DNA of 64,000 nt, from positions 1,661,336 to 1,725,335 of the forward strand of contig BCHX01000006.1 in the NCBI GenBank assembly GCA_001599755.1, in the 5' to 3' direction. The stretch comes from Gliomastix tumulicola. Taxonomy: Eukaryota; Ascomycota; Sordariomycetes; Hypocreales; Bionectriaceae. The translations under genes and the position numbers were made by a program. Position 1 is the stretch's first letter; the number at the start of each line of letters is the position of its first letter. The notes under the pieces were generated by a model, which did no database searches, had not been told where the DNA came from, and was given only the letters and a program-made list of their open reading frames with translations. Of this stretch, positions 11,313 through 23,452 are shown piece by piece.

Positions 11313-12209
11313 ATGCCCCATCACCACCGAAGAAAGTCTGGGAACACTTCCACCACAGACATGCGAAAGTCGGTCACAGTCACAGACATGTCCAAACACA
11401 AGCGACCCGTCCTCTCCCGCAAGCACACTCCCGTCAAGCTCGGCAAGAGCCATCGGGAACGCGAGCGGGACTGGCAAGAGCCTACCTTCGATGATGAACG
11501 CGAGAGCTTCCCGCAGTTCTGGTGAGTCAAACAGCCTTCTGCACATTGCATCACCGTGATAATTATTCTAACCTGGCGAACCAGCATGACCTGCGAGAAG
11601 CAATTCATCCCCTACGACGACAAGCACTTGTACTGCTCTGAGTCGTATGTATCCGCCGCCGCCTTGACATTACCATGCCCCTCGATACTGACTCCTAGTA
11701 GATGCCGCCGAGTCGATCAGTCATCTCTCTCCAAGGCCAACATGCCTCGAAGCTACTTGAGCGAACACTACCCCCTCTTCTCGCCTGGAGAGACGGAGTC
11801 AACCAGGGACATTGTTCCTCAGGCCTCGCCTTCCCGCCCAAACTCGATGCATTTCAGCCAGTCACCTCCACCTACCCCGAGCACGGCCTCTTATCACGGC
11901 GCTGCCATCTCCTCTCTTCGATCGCTCACGACGCGTCCCCCAAGCCCGCCGTCGCCTACCACGGGAAGCGGCCCCAACTTCTGGCCCTTCTCCAGCCACC
12001 GCAGCGCAGCAACCAGCCCCAGTACTTCATACACGCGGCCGTCTGCGGTGCATCTCTCGTCAACCTATGACAACGGCTACAGCGGAGGATACTACACCTA
12101 CGATATCAGCTCAGGCAGGATGGACAGGCCACTACCACCTTCTCGCCACCCAAGCCGCACACGACCACAGAGCATCGAGCTGGTAACGCCCATGGTCAAC
12201 GGCCGGTAA
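11313..12209 (+). CDS. ECL1-family zinc-binding life-span regulator (258 aa)
   Basis: Exons 11313-11521, 11585-11644 and 11702-12209, 258 aa in all. The joined protein reads QFCMTCEKQFIPYDDKHLYC and continues SESCRRVDQSS: a CxxC...CxxxC zinc-binding signature followed by CRR-D, which marks the fungal ECL1 family. Members extend chronological life span in fission yeast and act in starvation and zinc/sulfur stress responses. The remainder is Ser/Pro-rich and disordered. Intron 1 is 63 nt. Intron 2 ends in a TAGTAG tandem acceptor: using the second AG (11700-11701) gives SESCRR, matching the family, while the first would insert a residue and give SESRCRR. All cysteines come from the 60-nt middle exon plus its junction codons. 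The start could also be the internal ATG at residue 17 or 26. Nuclear or cytoplasmic location is unknown. Confidence 0.85.
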
Positions 12210-14775
12210 TGAGGGGCCAAGTACAAGGAACACAGCACATGAACTGTACTACTACTCTCGCCCCAGAACCGGACATTCTTCGACCACCCATCCAGGATGA
12301 GCTCCGCAGAGGCCTCAACCTTCCAGGCCCTGATAGGACCGACCAGGGTCATCTCTGGAATCCTGTTTGAGAACGCATCCTACCATCAGCTTGCAGCCGC
12401 CCTACCCAACCAGCCAATCTGGAATGAGCAATGGGGGTGATTGGTAGTCTGAAACTGCGGGGTTGGGTGCATCTGCAATCCGTGATGGATGCATCCGAGT
12501 TGATATCAGAGCACACCCACTTTCACTCAACAAGTCGCCCCTATCACTACTACGCGAGCGAATCAGTTGTGGGAGGCTGACATTTGTTGGGGCGACGTGA
12601 TTCCGCCTAGCGACGGCCGCAGCACACTTGAGGGAAAAGGAGTGGCCGCCGTGGGGAGGCTGCAGAAAGATCAGCAACAGGACGGGTTCCAGAGGTGGGC
12701 AACCGAGGCGATGAGGAGGGGGTGACATGACATACATGGCATGACATGACATCTCCGCCCCGACCTCACCGCCCGTGCCGGTCTTGATACGACACCGCGC
12801 TGCATGGGCAGCACTTAATCATAATGGAATGAATCATTTTATCACCCAGACGCACTTAGCGCATGGGGCTTCTTGATTTTCAGGACACGTCCTTTTGCCC
12901 ATATCATGCATACCATACCATACCATAGACTGCAAGGATAAGCGAGACAGAGCGTGGGGCACTGGACGCGCAAAAGGGGGAAAAGACAGCACCCCAGGCA
13001 GATCAATGATGATGCCTCCACTTTAGCAGCACCGTTGCATGCGACTCGCTCCATTGGGCAGGCTCACAAACGCGGGGGATGTGTGTCATGTCTGTCGTGA
13101 TTCGCCGAGCCTGTGTTGCCATGAATCCATCGGGGCGAGGAGGTGCATACGACTTTGGTCGAGGGGACGACGGGCTACTTCGTATGTACCGAGACAGCAG
13201 ATAGAGAGAGGTAGACAAGACAAGACATCGTGGGGTTGAACAAAGGAACCTTTCCCCCCTCCCCCATGGGCAGGATGGCCTCAGCTTAGATGAATCCAGT
13301 ATAGAACGCCTGGGCACTTTATCCCATCCCACGTCTCTCATATATTGGCTCCAGAGTCCAGAACCCCGTACCCGACGCCATCTCGACCGTCTCCTCGACT
13401 CAACCAGCCGTGATTTCNCAATCAACCCCCCCCCCCCCCCCCTTNTTTTCAGACAGACTGGTCAGCAGGGGGAGGGAGGGGGGAGGGATCCAGGGCAACG
13501 GGTGTCATGTGAACCACCCTCATGTCTCTCGCAACGACGGCCTCCGCACAAAAAACACCGCCAAGGATTGAAACCCCATCTCACCTCACCTTCCCCCCTC
13601 AACGGAGTCCGCCGTTTGTACTTCTCCCCCCCATAGTACAGAGTCGTTATCCCCATACGAGACGTCCCCCCCCCCCATCAACAACTCAAGGCGGGCTGTA
13701 ATCTTCCGAGCGGGCTTTCACCTGATGTCACGCCACAGACGACCTTACCTACTACCCTCCATCTCCCTGGGATGTGGGCTTTTTTTGGGGGGGGTTTCCG
13801 GCACACACGCGCGGAGGAAGAAAGGAGATGGGTGAAAACGTCCCCCCGTACTTCGGAAGACGGCATCTTCACCTTGCATACTAGACTGGGAACTAATAAC
13901 GTGAAAAAGGGAGCAGAGAGAAGCGAGACCGGGGGGGCCAGATACATACATATTCTAGACTACTTCCATTTTACCCAGATAGATTAATAACACACACCGC
14001 CGCCAGCCCACATCATTCCGTACTACCTAACATCATTCCATTCCATCATTCTCCCCCCGGTTCCTTCCTTCTCCCCCCACGAAAAGAAAAAAAAAAAGAG
14101 GTCACGAGGCCCAATACTTGGCGTTTCGTGACGGCCATCGGTCCTCGGCGTCGCGTCGTTTTGCATCATCTCACATCGACGCTTGCCGTCACTTTTTCTG
14201 ATAAGCGGAGAGAGGGGGGAGACTTTGGATGAATATGTCATCATAAGCATTACACGGGTAGAATAGAGACAAGGGGGAGGGAAGAGGGTAAGGAAGGTCC
14301 CTGTTGGCAAGGGGACCGTCCCCCCCCTCATCGTGGATGGATGTAATGTACAAAGTGTTGTTTTTTTTGTTTCGCTCTCGAGGAGGAACGGGAGGAAGAG
14401 AGCAGAGGAAACATCTCGTGACAGTTACCCAGTACCCATCCTCGTCCATCTGAGAAACAAAACAAAATTGAAAAAAAAAGGAAGAAACGAACTCCGAACC
14501 CGAAAGATCTTGAACAAGAGAAAAGTTGTTCCCCGCTAACCATCACCAGTTTCCTATAAGTCTATTAATCCTGCTTTCCCTTGACAGCGCAGAGGTCGCC
14601 CTCCTAGCCAAGAAAGCCATCGTTGAAAAAAACGCCAAAAAATAGGGCCCCAGTCCCTGAGAGTTTGAGAAACAGAGTACTAGTGTTGGTAGTGCAAGCG
14701 GCAGCACGGGGGCAAGCAAAGTTCCGTAAGTATTGCAAGCGACGCGTATCCGGGAAGCCGCCCAGTGTACCCTTA
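12210..14775. other. intergenic between convergent ECL1-like and flippase genes
   Basis: No convincing gene. The region is marked by homopolymers: C runs at about 13426-13442 and 13667-13676, mixed T/G runs near 13782-13796, A runs near 14088 and 14474. It has two unresolved bases (13418 and 13445). It also contains short direct repeats such as CATAC units at about 12907-12925 and CATGACATACATGGCATGACATGACATC at about 12725-12752 (given here only as a position landmark for imperfect CATGACAT units). It must hold the 3' ends of both flanking genes. Confidence 0.5.
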
Positions 14776-17700
14776 CTACCGACCCGCGGGTCGCGAGCTT
14801 GCCATCTCTCCGTACCGACCACGATGCTTCGTCGTGTCGTAGGCCTGGAGCACACGGGTCTGACTCTCGTCGGCCTGGGAGAAGGCGTAGCCACGCTGCT
14901 TACGCATACGCTGAACTTGCCGAACCTTCCGAATGGCCTTCTGGAATTGCTCCATTCTAATCGCATGAATCGTCAGTAAGGGGACTTGTCATTTATGGGG
15001 AAAACAGGCGCGGGCCCGCGCGGATGAAACCCACCTTGGTCTATAATCTTGGATGTTGTACTTCTGGATCTCCTGGATGTGGTGGTACGACTGAGGGAAG
15101 TACATCCGCTTGACATACTTCCACGTGAAGTCGCGGAGCAGAGCCAACACAGCGAGAACAACGGCCTGCAGCCAGAAGATCGGGCTGGTGTAGAGCCTCG
15201 GGACGAGGCCAACCAGCTCGGGGGACAAGGGAATCAACGGCGCCACGTAAGCCCAGGCCACAACGAAGACCCACCAGATAGCCATGCTACCGGGGATGGC
15301 CATGACGTGGTACTTGGTCCAGTTACTGGTGATGAGAGCTGCCTTGCCGAGAACCGTCAGGAGCATAGCGTTGTACATGGACGTGCCCCAGACCCAATGT
15401 CCTGCGATCTTGCCGTCGCCCTGGATCAGATCCCCGTACCAGATCAACTCCGAGAAGATGTAGATGATGAGCGAATGGTACACTGCGTTGATGATCCACT
15501 CGCCGAAGACCTTCATACGGAACAGCGAATTCTGCTGGCTCATCGTGTACAGCTGGGGGTATCGGTCGAGAAGGCGTGCCGAGACAAACTGGTCGAGAAT
15601 ACCCAGAGCTAGCGGCGGCAGGAAGGTGAAGAAGACGTTGTAGAAGGTCAGAAGCCATGACTCGAAGATGACCTGGCCAGAGAAGACGTTCTGGAACGTG
15701 TACCAGAACTGCGTCATGTAGAGCGCAATGTTCTTGTAAAACGAGAACAGAATCGTCTTGCTGACTCGCTGATAGCTCCAGGCTCCGTGAACGAGAAGCA
15801 GCTTGCGGAGGAACCTGAACTGAGCGATGGCCACATCGGCACTCCGTGCTGCCTGCATGCCTTCCATACCACTGATACCCACACCGATATGCGCGGCTTG
15901 AATCATCGAAACGTCGTTGGCTCCATCGCCAATGGCAAGCAGAATCGACTCCTTCTGATACTTCTTGACCAGCTTCACCACCAGCGCCTTCTGGAGGGGC
16001 GACACACGGCAGCAAATCACAGCTTTGCACATGACGGCAAGATCCAGGAAAAGCTTCTCCAGATCAGGCTCCAGCGCGAACGTCAAGGACTTCCCGTCGA
16101 TGATAAGAGCCAGGGCATCCATTTCGATGGTCCCGTCTCCCTGAGTACGGATGGCGTCAATCTTCTTCTGGAGATTGTCTCTTGTTGCCTCGGCCGTCTC
16201 TTCGTTCACGATGAGAAGCATCATGTCCTCGCTCAGCAGCTTGCAACTCATGCCGATGTTGATGGCTGTCTCCTGTCGATCACCAGTCAACACCCAGACC
16301 TTGATGTTGGCCTGCTGCAGGGTGTGGATCGTCTCGGGCACACCGTCCTGGAGCTTGTCTTCAATAGCCGTGGCGCCAAGGAGGAAGAAGTCATGCTCAA
16401 TGAGCTCGGCAGCCTTGTCCAGCTCATCTGCACGGGTTCCGCCAATAGTCGTGGAAGCAGCGTCGAAGATCCCATACCACTCTTGAAACTCATGCTCCGG
16501 AATCTCGCGCACGGCCAAGCAAAGTGTTCTCAGCCCCTCCGACGCGTATTCCTCCAGGTGACGCAGGGTGGTCTCGACGTGCGGGTTCTGATCGTTAAGC
16601 CGTTCCAAAATCACGGTATCGGCACCCTTGCAATAGCATCGAATCTTGCCATCGGGGCAGCGGTAGATGGTCGACATGCGCTTCCGAGTCGAGTTGAATT
16701 CGCATACTGCCAGAAGCTCGTACTCAAGTTCCTGTCCATTCGCATCGATGATGACTGATCTGGGCTTGCGAGCGATGAACTTGTAGCCAAATTGAACTGC
16801 ACCTTCGACCAGAGCCCCTTCATCGGGGGAAGCTGCCTGATACTTGACCTTGCCCTTCTCGTTCATCTCGGGGATGACGGTGTGACAGGTGGCAAGGAGG
16901 GTGAGGAAATGGTCAATGGCTTCCGCTGTCGGGTGACGTTCCCGGAGGTTCGAGTTCAGCTTCTTATAGTCATGAATCCCAACCTCCACGCCGTCCTGCT
17001 CCGTCGCTCGGCGATCCTCAGGCACATCGTCGGCGTACTGTATCCCGGCAATAGAACACTGCTTGAACTCCATCATATTGCAAGTCAAAGTTCCGGTCTT
17101 GTCCGAGAAGACGTATTCGACCATGCCAAGCTCTTCCACCAGACTCGAGGTTCTGCAGGTCGCTGGCGTATCGGTCTTGTCGTGGTAGATATCCAAGTCT
17201 TCGTTGATGAGGAGACCATGCCAATACTTAACCAACTCCACAGTGACGAACAGAGAGATGGGGATCAGCGACGAGAACAGCACAAAGTATGTGACCATGT
17301 CCCTAGCGAAAGTATTGGCCACCTTGCCGGCGTCGTCGATGTTATCAAGGTGCAAATAGGAGAGGTTGTTGATCCTTACCCGACGCATAATCAGGTCGCC
17401 AATGGTACTAACAACGCTGAGAACGAGGGTGATCCCTACAAGCAGAAGAACAAGCCAATTGAGCTTCCTCTCGACCTTTGTTCGCTTAATAGGCGCAGCC
17501 GTTGCGTTTCGCATCAACTTCGTCTCGTGACCGGTGAAAACGACGATACCGTGAATCCAGGGGGTGTTTCGCAAGGTCGCGCCTCGGAGAAGCAGCTGCT
17601 CGGGGTTCAGGGCGAGTTCCTTCTCTCCGCCACCAGACTGCATCGTGAGCGCAGCCTCGTACGTATATAGGCTGCTATTCGGCTGCTCCGACTTGATTCG

Positions 17701-18924
17701 ACCGCCCAGCCTGCTGAGCTCAGCCGGGGACACCATCGATGAGGTTTCGGCACGGGCCTGCTTGATCTTCAGGTTCGTTTCGCCATCCAGGTTTGCTGTT
17801 TCGATATAACAGAGACCCTCGGGCTCGGAACTCGCGAGAAGCACCAGATCCGCAGGGAATGGCTCCTCTGATTCCACCCTGACCACGTCTCCCACCGCAA
17901 CATTGATCCATTGCGTCTCCGTAAAGGTCGTTCCTCGCAGTACGCGCGCTGGGGATGTGTTGAGCGAGTTGTCGGCTTGCCTCCGGCGGTAATCCTCGAT
18001 GAGTTCCTTGATAGCTGAGATGAGCAGCACGATAGCCAACGGTGCGATCGTCGTGTATTGATTCGTAGGGGACAGATTCGGAATCTGCTGGAGGGCTGCG
18101 GTGAATAAGAAGAAGACGTTGGCGATCTTCGAGAACTGCTCATAGAAGAACTTCGGCACAAAGGTGATGACGGTGTATTTGGCGGTAGAGATGTGGTTGT
18201 CGACGTATTTGTTCGCGGCGTTGGCAGGAGGATTGTTGAGGTGAATGATCCTCGGGCCGAGTGTCGACGGGTCAGGTTTGCTTCGCCCAAAGCCAAACTT
18301 GAAGTTGCCCATATCGAACTTCTTTTTCCGCGCCGCCTGCGCCGCCGCCGCCGCCGCGGGCTCGCCTCCTCCTGATCTATCTTGCCCAGGCTCGGTCAAG
18401 GGAAGGTCCATCTCCGAGTAGCCTTCGCCCATGCCCAACCTATTCTTCATGCGGCCTAGAAAGCCACCTCCCAGGCTCAGGACACTATTCCGATTCCGCG
18501 CATTGCTTCTAGCCTGCGCTGTATCGTCGCCCGGCAAGGCGCCGCCCTGGTGGTAGTAGGAGTCCGCATCGGTTTCGTCAAAGTCGTCGGCGTATCTCGA
18601 GTAGTTTCCCAGCTCCCCCGTCTGGCTGTATTGTCTGTCTAGGTTACCCCTGGGCGGAGGCAGCCCGCCGGCGCCCGGGGGGTGCTGGCCCTGGGTCTGC
18701 GACCGGTACCCCGTGCTCTGCGCGCCGACAAATTCATCGTATGACACGGATGGTCGGTGTTGCTGGTCGTGATCGAGATTGTATGTTCGTAGGAGGTCGT
18801 CATCGTTAAGCGTGGATCGTTGGCCGTCGTTGTACACCGGCTGCTCATTATCTATATCCAGCAACAGGTCATCGCGACCCCTGGAAGGACTCCCATAGGG
18901 ATTCCCAGTTGGCCTTCCAGCCAT
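14776..18924 (-). CDS. drs2: DRS2-type P4-ATPase phospholipid flippase (1356 aa)
   Basis: Exons 18924-15035 and 14956-14776 on the minus strand, with a 78-nt intron (14957-15034) between DYRPR and MEQFQKAIRKVRQVQ. The product is 1356 aa, the usual size for Drs2. Drs2-type flippases move phosphatidylserine and phosphatidylethanolamine to the cytosolic leaflet of trans-Golgi and endosomal membranes, usually with a Cdc50 subunit. Visible motifs are the N-terminal P4 block (QQIPNLSPTNQYTT near residue 285), the TGE-equivalent loop DGETN, the phosphorylation site DKTGTLTCNMMEF (Asp608), the KGAD nucleotide-binding motif, TGDR and GDGANDVSMIQ near residue 1000, and about ten membrane spans. The first 200 residues are hydrophilic and include LLLDIDNE. 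The tail after the intron is basic. In fungi such flippases support polar growth and secretion. The C-terminal exon was found by reading past the apparent end of the long frame. Confidence 0.95.
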
Positions 18925-20029
18925 GCTGGAGGTCTAGCAACGTAACAAACAAAGAGCAAGCCCGTTGGCACGACCCATGCGCGGTCCAGACGAGAAGCGG
19001 CGGCGTAGGTGCGTGCGATTGAAAGGAGAGTCGAGGGAGTAGTCGGCGAGGTGCGTGAGTATGGCAGTCGAATGTCGGAACAGAAGCCAGAGTCGTGAGC
19101 AGATGTCGCCGTTCGATAAATAATATGGATTGATGGCAGTCCACCCTGGGGCTCAGCCTCCTTTTGATGCGCAATCCTCGGGCAGTGAGCCAAGCAAATC
19201 GCCCGTCGCGCGCAGGGCCGTTAACAATGATGAGGCGGGGNGCTGAAGAATATCACAGATCGCCACGTGTCCCGGCGATTCTTGACGATGCCGCTGTAGG
19301 AGAATGAGATCCAGTAACGATGGTGCTATTAGTCTGTAGGGACATTTCTGCTTGCTCGCAGGAGAAGCTTGTCGTCAGCAAAGAATTGAAGTGGAGATTT
19401 CCAGGTTTCGATGGTGCTAACTTCTAACAGGAGGGAGTGCTCTAGCGACCTGGAACTTCCCCCAAATGCTGTGCCTGCTGGTTTCATCTCTCAGGCCGCT
19501 CCTTACCCAAGTGGGAGCTGGGAGCCACCCACAGCCAGTGAGCTCACAGTGGGCTAGCGCGTCTCTGAAGCCACTCAACCCCTGCAATTCAGCACCATGT
19601 TGCTATTTGTGGCCTGAGCGAGAGCCCACAACGTGGCTGTACCTCGTACCAACACGCCAGCGGTGGACATAAAAGTGTCACCAGAAACCCTTAATAACCC
19701 ACACAGAGGGTTAACTGCCAGAACATTAGGTAAGGTAAACGTGTGATGAGCTCAAAATTTCCATGTGTAATACGGACTCGCAAATGAGAACCACACACAG
19801 TTCTCAAGGAATGTGATACCCGGGCGATATAGCGGCCCGCCTTGCTGAAGGGGGACACTTTGGGGATGGTACAATTTTGTCTCCTTCAGTCCTTCCTTTC
19901 AAGTTTCACGAGTCTAGGTACCCTATACCCAAGAACGCTTGAACTCGGGAACAGACTGTGTAAACACTCGTTGTTTTCTTCTTTTTCCGATAGGCATTTC
20001 TTCTTATATCATGAAAGACATTGACAATC
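18925..20029. other. intergenic, flippase promoter
   Basis: Upstream region of the minus-strand flippase. One unresolved base at 19241. No gene, tRNA or clear repeat is seen. Confidence 0.5.
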
Positions 20030-20704
20030 TCAGTTCCGGGCCTCTCTCATCATACTGGTAAATGTGCCAACACACGTCTCAAGTTCACTAACAATAGAGA
20101 AACCAACTTGTTATAAAGCTCGATGGCTTGATCTGTGGACGTCACAAAGGCAGGGCACCCAGCCTCATCGATTTTGGCACAAGCACGGCGTAACATATGT
20201 GAAGCGATACCCTGACGCTGATGTTCAGGGATTACTGCGAGAGCCTGCAAGACTGCAAATGAATGTCAGCAAGGTGTCCGTCCAGGCAGGAACCCTAAGG
20301 ACCGACACTACGGTCGAGGCCACCGCAGTGACGCTCCTCCTCCTTCCGGATGTCTCTCACGATACTCCAGCACAGATTATCTTCAAGGAGGCGAGGGTCC
20401 GGTTAGAGCGCAGGGAGTCCAAGGTCCTTCGGTCTGCGAGATTCATCCTCCTCAGGGGCTTGCCTGCATCGTTAGATATTTAGATGACAGTCTCTGCCTC
20501 GGATCGCAGGGCGTCGAGCAGCTCTCTAGTATAACTACGGACTAGCCTCTCGTACTCAGCCTCTGTCGGCTCCGTGGGAAACAGCAGTCGGTAGAAGGCA
20601 GTGAATCGCTGGAACGCGGGCAGGTCGATTGTGCGCACGATTTCTTCGGCGTCTTCGGGCTTGAGTAGTGAGATATGGCCGTTCATGTCGACGGCAGCGA
20701 ACAT
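20030..20704 (-). pseudogene. decayed GNAT N-acetyltransferase
   Basis: Minus-strand remnant of a GNAT-family acetyltransferase. The acetyl-CoA-binding motif survives near 20240-20190 (ALAVIPEHQRQGIASHM, the R/Q-x-x-G-x-G/A signature) and is followed by the usual IELYNKL end of the fold. The 5' part (20704-20483, beginning MFAAVDMNGHISLLKPEDA) is in one frame. The middle part (GGLDR and upstream) is in another and meets an in-frame TAA at 20403-20405. At about 20101-20106 a single missing G shifts the frame just after YNKL, so the expected GFSIVSELETC is lost; the intended frame would end at 20030. A real intron with TTTGCAG acceptor seems to remain near 20250-20310. Several independent lesions argue for a pseudogene, though draft-assembly indels could account for part of it. 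Confidence 0.65.
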
Positions 20705-20920
20705 CTGTGATTTGGCGATAGCAGGTATCTTGGAATACCAGGCTACATCCTTGTCTATTGTTCCTGGACACTGAAGGAGCCTTCACGACTGTATAACTGA
20801 GCAGACTTACTGATGATTCACTTTGAGATCCATGGGGGTGTCATTTTCAATTCCCTCCGGCTGTCTTCCTGAAGAAGGATACATACTTTTGAATCAGCCA
20901 GTCAGCCCCTGAGCCGTCAC

Positions 20921-21958
20921 TCACAACGACGACTTCAGACCGCCATCCAGGACTCTCTCAATCCACTTCCCAATCAGACCGTTCACCTCGTCCGCAGCAT
21001 GCGTCAAAGCCCAGTGCGAGGCGTCCACCTCCCCGCGACTCAGCTTCGCAAAGTGCTTCTCCATCCCGGCCGACATGCTGGGCGGCAGCGCCGAGTCCCG
21101 CGAAGCCGTCACCAGCAGCGCGGGCATCCCGAGCCGCACGCCCTTCTCCGCCAGCGGCTTCTCCTCCTCGAACGTCTCGGCGCGGGACCGGTACCAGTTC
21201 AGCGGCCCGCGCAGCTGCGGCGCCGCCTGCCGCGCGTACTGCCGCACGTAGAAGTCCAGCTCCGCGTCCGACAGCAGCGCCGTCTTGCCGAGCAGCGGCA
21301 GGTTGTCGAAGAGCACGCCCTCGGTGGCCTTGAAGCCCGTCTCGCCGTTGGGGCCGAAGCCGCCGTACATGCCGTTGAGGAACTGGCGGAGCTTCTCCTC
21401 GCCCTGGATGCGCGCCTCGACGTCCGGGCCCTTGAGCTGGAGCTGGTAGGCGAAGTTGGGGACCTGGCCCGAGGCGACCATGGCCTCGACGGAGATGTAC
21501 TGCGGCCGCGGCGCGTTGTACGGCGTGCACACGCTGAAGACGGCGCCGATGAGATCGGGATGCCACATCGCGACCCTCCAGACGAGGGCACCGCCCCAGT
21601 CATGACCGCCCAGGATGATCTGCCCGTCTTGCCCGACAAACTGTCTCGCTAGGTCGGCCACGTCGTCAGACAGGCTCTTCAGACTGTACGCCGCAATCTC
21701 CTGGGGCGCGTCTGTGCCACCGTAGCCGAGCATGTCGGGGACAACGACACGGAAGCCTAGGCCGACGAGGAAGGGGACCTGGCAGCGCCACCCAAATCCG
21801 AGGTCTGGGAAGCCGTGGACAAGGACAATGGTTTCTCTCGGGGTCTTGCCGCCCTCCGGCTCCCCGAGCATGTAAGCGTAGGTCTTACCACGCACAGTCG
21901 TTGTGGCATATTTGACCCTGGGGTCATCAGGCACCAGCTTGGCTGCAGCCGCACTCAT
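20921..21958 (-). CDS. epoxide hydrolase-like alpha/beta hydrolase (345 aa)
   Basis: Alpha/beta-hydrolase of the soluble epoxide hydrolase group, expected to open epoxides to diols through an ester intermediate on the nucleophilic Asp. The sequence shows the oxyanion motif HGFPD, the nucleophile elbow GGHDWGG, a cap-domain tyrosine context (LNWYRSR), the acid loop VTASRDSALPPSM and the catalytic His region (ASHWALTHAADEVN). The frame is open upstream to 22048, giving 30 further residues. I prefer ATG 21958 (MSAAAAKLVPDDPRVKY) because family members normally begin about 30-40 residues before HGFPD and the upstream part is unlike them. No signal peptide or peroxisomal tail (it ends GGLKSSL) is clear. 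It is very GC-rich at third positions compared with its surroundings. It lies next to the GNAT remnant, but no functional link is evident. Substrate unknown. Confidence 0.88.
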   Translation of the reverse strand: MSAAAAKLVPDDPRVKYATTTVRGKTYAYMLGEPEGGKTPRETIVLVHGFPDLGFGWRCQVPFLVGLGFRVVVPDMLGYGGTDAPQEIAAYSLKSLSDDVADLARQFVGQDGQIILGGHDWGGALVWRVAMWHPDLIGAVFSVCTPYNAPRPQYISVEAMVASGQVPNFAYQLQLKGPDVEARIQGEEKLRQFLNGMYGGFGPNGETGFKATEGVLFDNLPLLGKTALLSDAELDFYVRQYARQAAPQLRGPLNWYRSRAETFEEEKPLAEKGVRLGMPALLVTASRDSALPPSMSAGMEKHFAKLSRGEVDASHWALTHAADEVNGLIGKWIERVLDGGLKSSL

Positions 21959-22644
21959 GGCTGTTGGCTGTTCTCGTCGATGTTGGTGATATTTTCGATA
22001 TGATGCAACGTCAATGTGCTGCCCTGCGAGAGACCAAGGCAATTTCAATCACGAGGGCAAATGTAAGTGATCAGCAGCAAATAAGTTGTTCTACGCTCGT
22101 GTTACAGTAAAGCTGGGAAGCCCAAGCTTTATGGGTGATGACGACGTCTGGTAGTTGCTTCGACTTACCGAGGCAGCCCCTCTTCGTCTCCATTTCGATC
22201 TCCATCAATTCCCTTGTTGAAGGAACCTGACGTCTGATACAACACCCCTCCATCACACCGTCTCATACTCATTTGGCAAAGCGCTTATTCTCGCGAAAGG
22301 ACCTATCGGATCATCGCAGCTGAATTCAATATATTACCAAAGTCACTCGAGAGCCAGACTGTTCTCGTTGTGGCCGGTTCCAGCTTGAGAACCTGCGTGC
22401 AACCTCTAATGTCTGCTGCACTCCGCGAGTCCCCCGCTCAGCAATACGAGATGTTTCAGTTGCATAATTATATAGTATAACCGTATTAACCATGATGAAG
22501 ATGCATGCTGGGGAATTAAAGCATAAGGGCTGGGGGCCTGTATCAGTAGATCTGTCTCCAATGGTGTTGCATAACGGGTATCGTCCAGTAACTCGTCGAT
22601 AAAGAATATTCCCACCAAACGCTGTGTAAAGAAACCTCATCTTG
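21959..22644. other. intergenic
   Basis: Promoter of the epoxide hydrolase-like gene and 3' flank of the pinin-like gene. The small frames here have no recognisable content. Confidence 0.45.
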
Positions 22645-23452
22645 TCAGCTTAAAGTCGACGGGTTTCGCGGGTTCACCTGACTAGTCGGAAGAGGTGGCG
22701 AAAACCGCAGCGGCACATGTTGCTCGGATTTTCGTCGATCGGAGTTCTCAAACGCGTCTCGCTCGCTCTGGATCCTGTCCTTTGCTGCTTGCGTTTGTGC
22801 TTCAACCACGCTCTTTTGGCGCTTAGTGAGCTTCCACGGCGAATAGAACTATGACCTTATCAGTGGGGGTCTTGGAGGGTAAATGTGGCACGTGAATACA
22901 CTCACAACGGGAGGATCTGCTTTTGTTTTGAGATGCTGCGCGGCCCATAGCATCTTGGAGTGTTTCTGTCGCATCTAGAAGTCGATAAATGAGCACTTGA
23001 CTTAGTCACATGGTTCTCAGCGAGCCAGCACATACCACCTTGTCCTCAAAGACGACCTGCTCTTTGACGCGGATCTCGTGAAAGTGTGCAGAGCTTTCGT
23101 TCTTCCTGTGAGCATCCTCCTCTTTCTGGCGCTGCTGTCTCTCCAGTTGCCGCCTTTCAATGTCCACCCGCTTCCGCTGATGAGAGTTCGTGGTGGTCTG
23201 GCTTAGGGTGCTGAGCAGTCCACCGAAGAGACGCTTACCCCTCTTCTTCTCTTCCTGGGAAGCCGACGCTCCCCTCATGGAGTCACCGAGACCAGCTCTT
23301 GGGGCGGAGTCTCTGCGACCTTGAGTCGGAGACTTGCGAGGCTCCGGAGATGCCTGTCGCCTCAGCCGTTTCGGTGATCCATCTTCCCGATCAGAAGCTT
23401 GTTCAGAAGACGCTTTTCGCTTTGAGGCACCAGACTCCCGGCGGTCCTCCAT
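22645..23452 (-). CDS. pinin/SDK/memA-domain protein (229 aa)
   Basis: Exons 23452-23036, 22974-22906 and 22848-22645, joined by 61- and 57-nt GT-AG introns at phase 0; 229 aa. The N-terminal third is a Ser/Arg/Lys-rich nuclear-type sequence (KRKASSEQASDREDGSPKRL). The pinin/SDK/memA core follows: KRLFGGLLSTLSQTTTNSHQ, then RKRVDIERRQLERQQRQKEE, a basic-acidic coiled coil, the exon-2 helix MRQKHSKMLWAAQHLKTKA and the exon-3 motif FYSPWKLTKRQKSVVEAQ. Animal pinin binds the exon-junction/ASAP-PSAP splicing machinery and nuclear speckles; the fungal role is less defined. The gene is divergent from the splicing factor RDS3 across 647 nt. The last exon may continue past a possible GT at 22680, so the exact C-terminus is uncertain. 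Confidence 0.85.

Noticed and set aside
13400..13450. C homopolymer with N bases as a structured element
   Set aside because: More likely a sequencing or assembly artefact; the two N bases lie within it.
15787..17670. Two long + strand frames (323 and 292 aa) opposite the flippase gene
   Set aside because: Antisense shadows of a conserved coding sequence.
19678..19760. Possible transposon edge (ACCCTTAATAACCC / GGGTTAACTG)
   Set aside because: Arms are short and imperfect, there is no target-site duplication that I can see and no transposase remnant.
20961..21652. Long frames on both strands overlapping the epoxide hydrolase gene
   Set aside because: They are shadows caused by high GC at third positions; composition is Ala/Arg-rich and lacks any motif.
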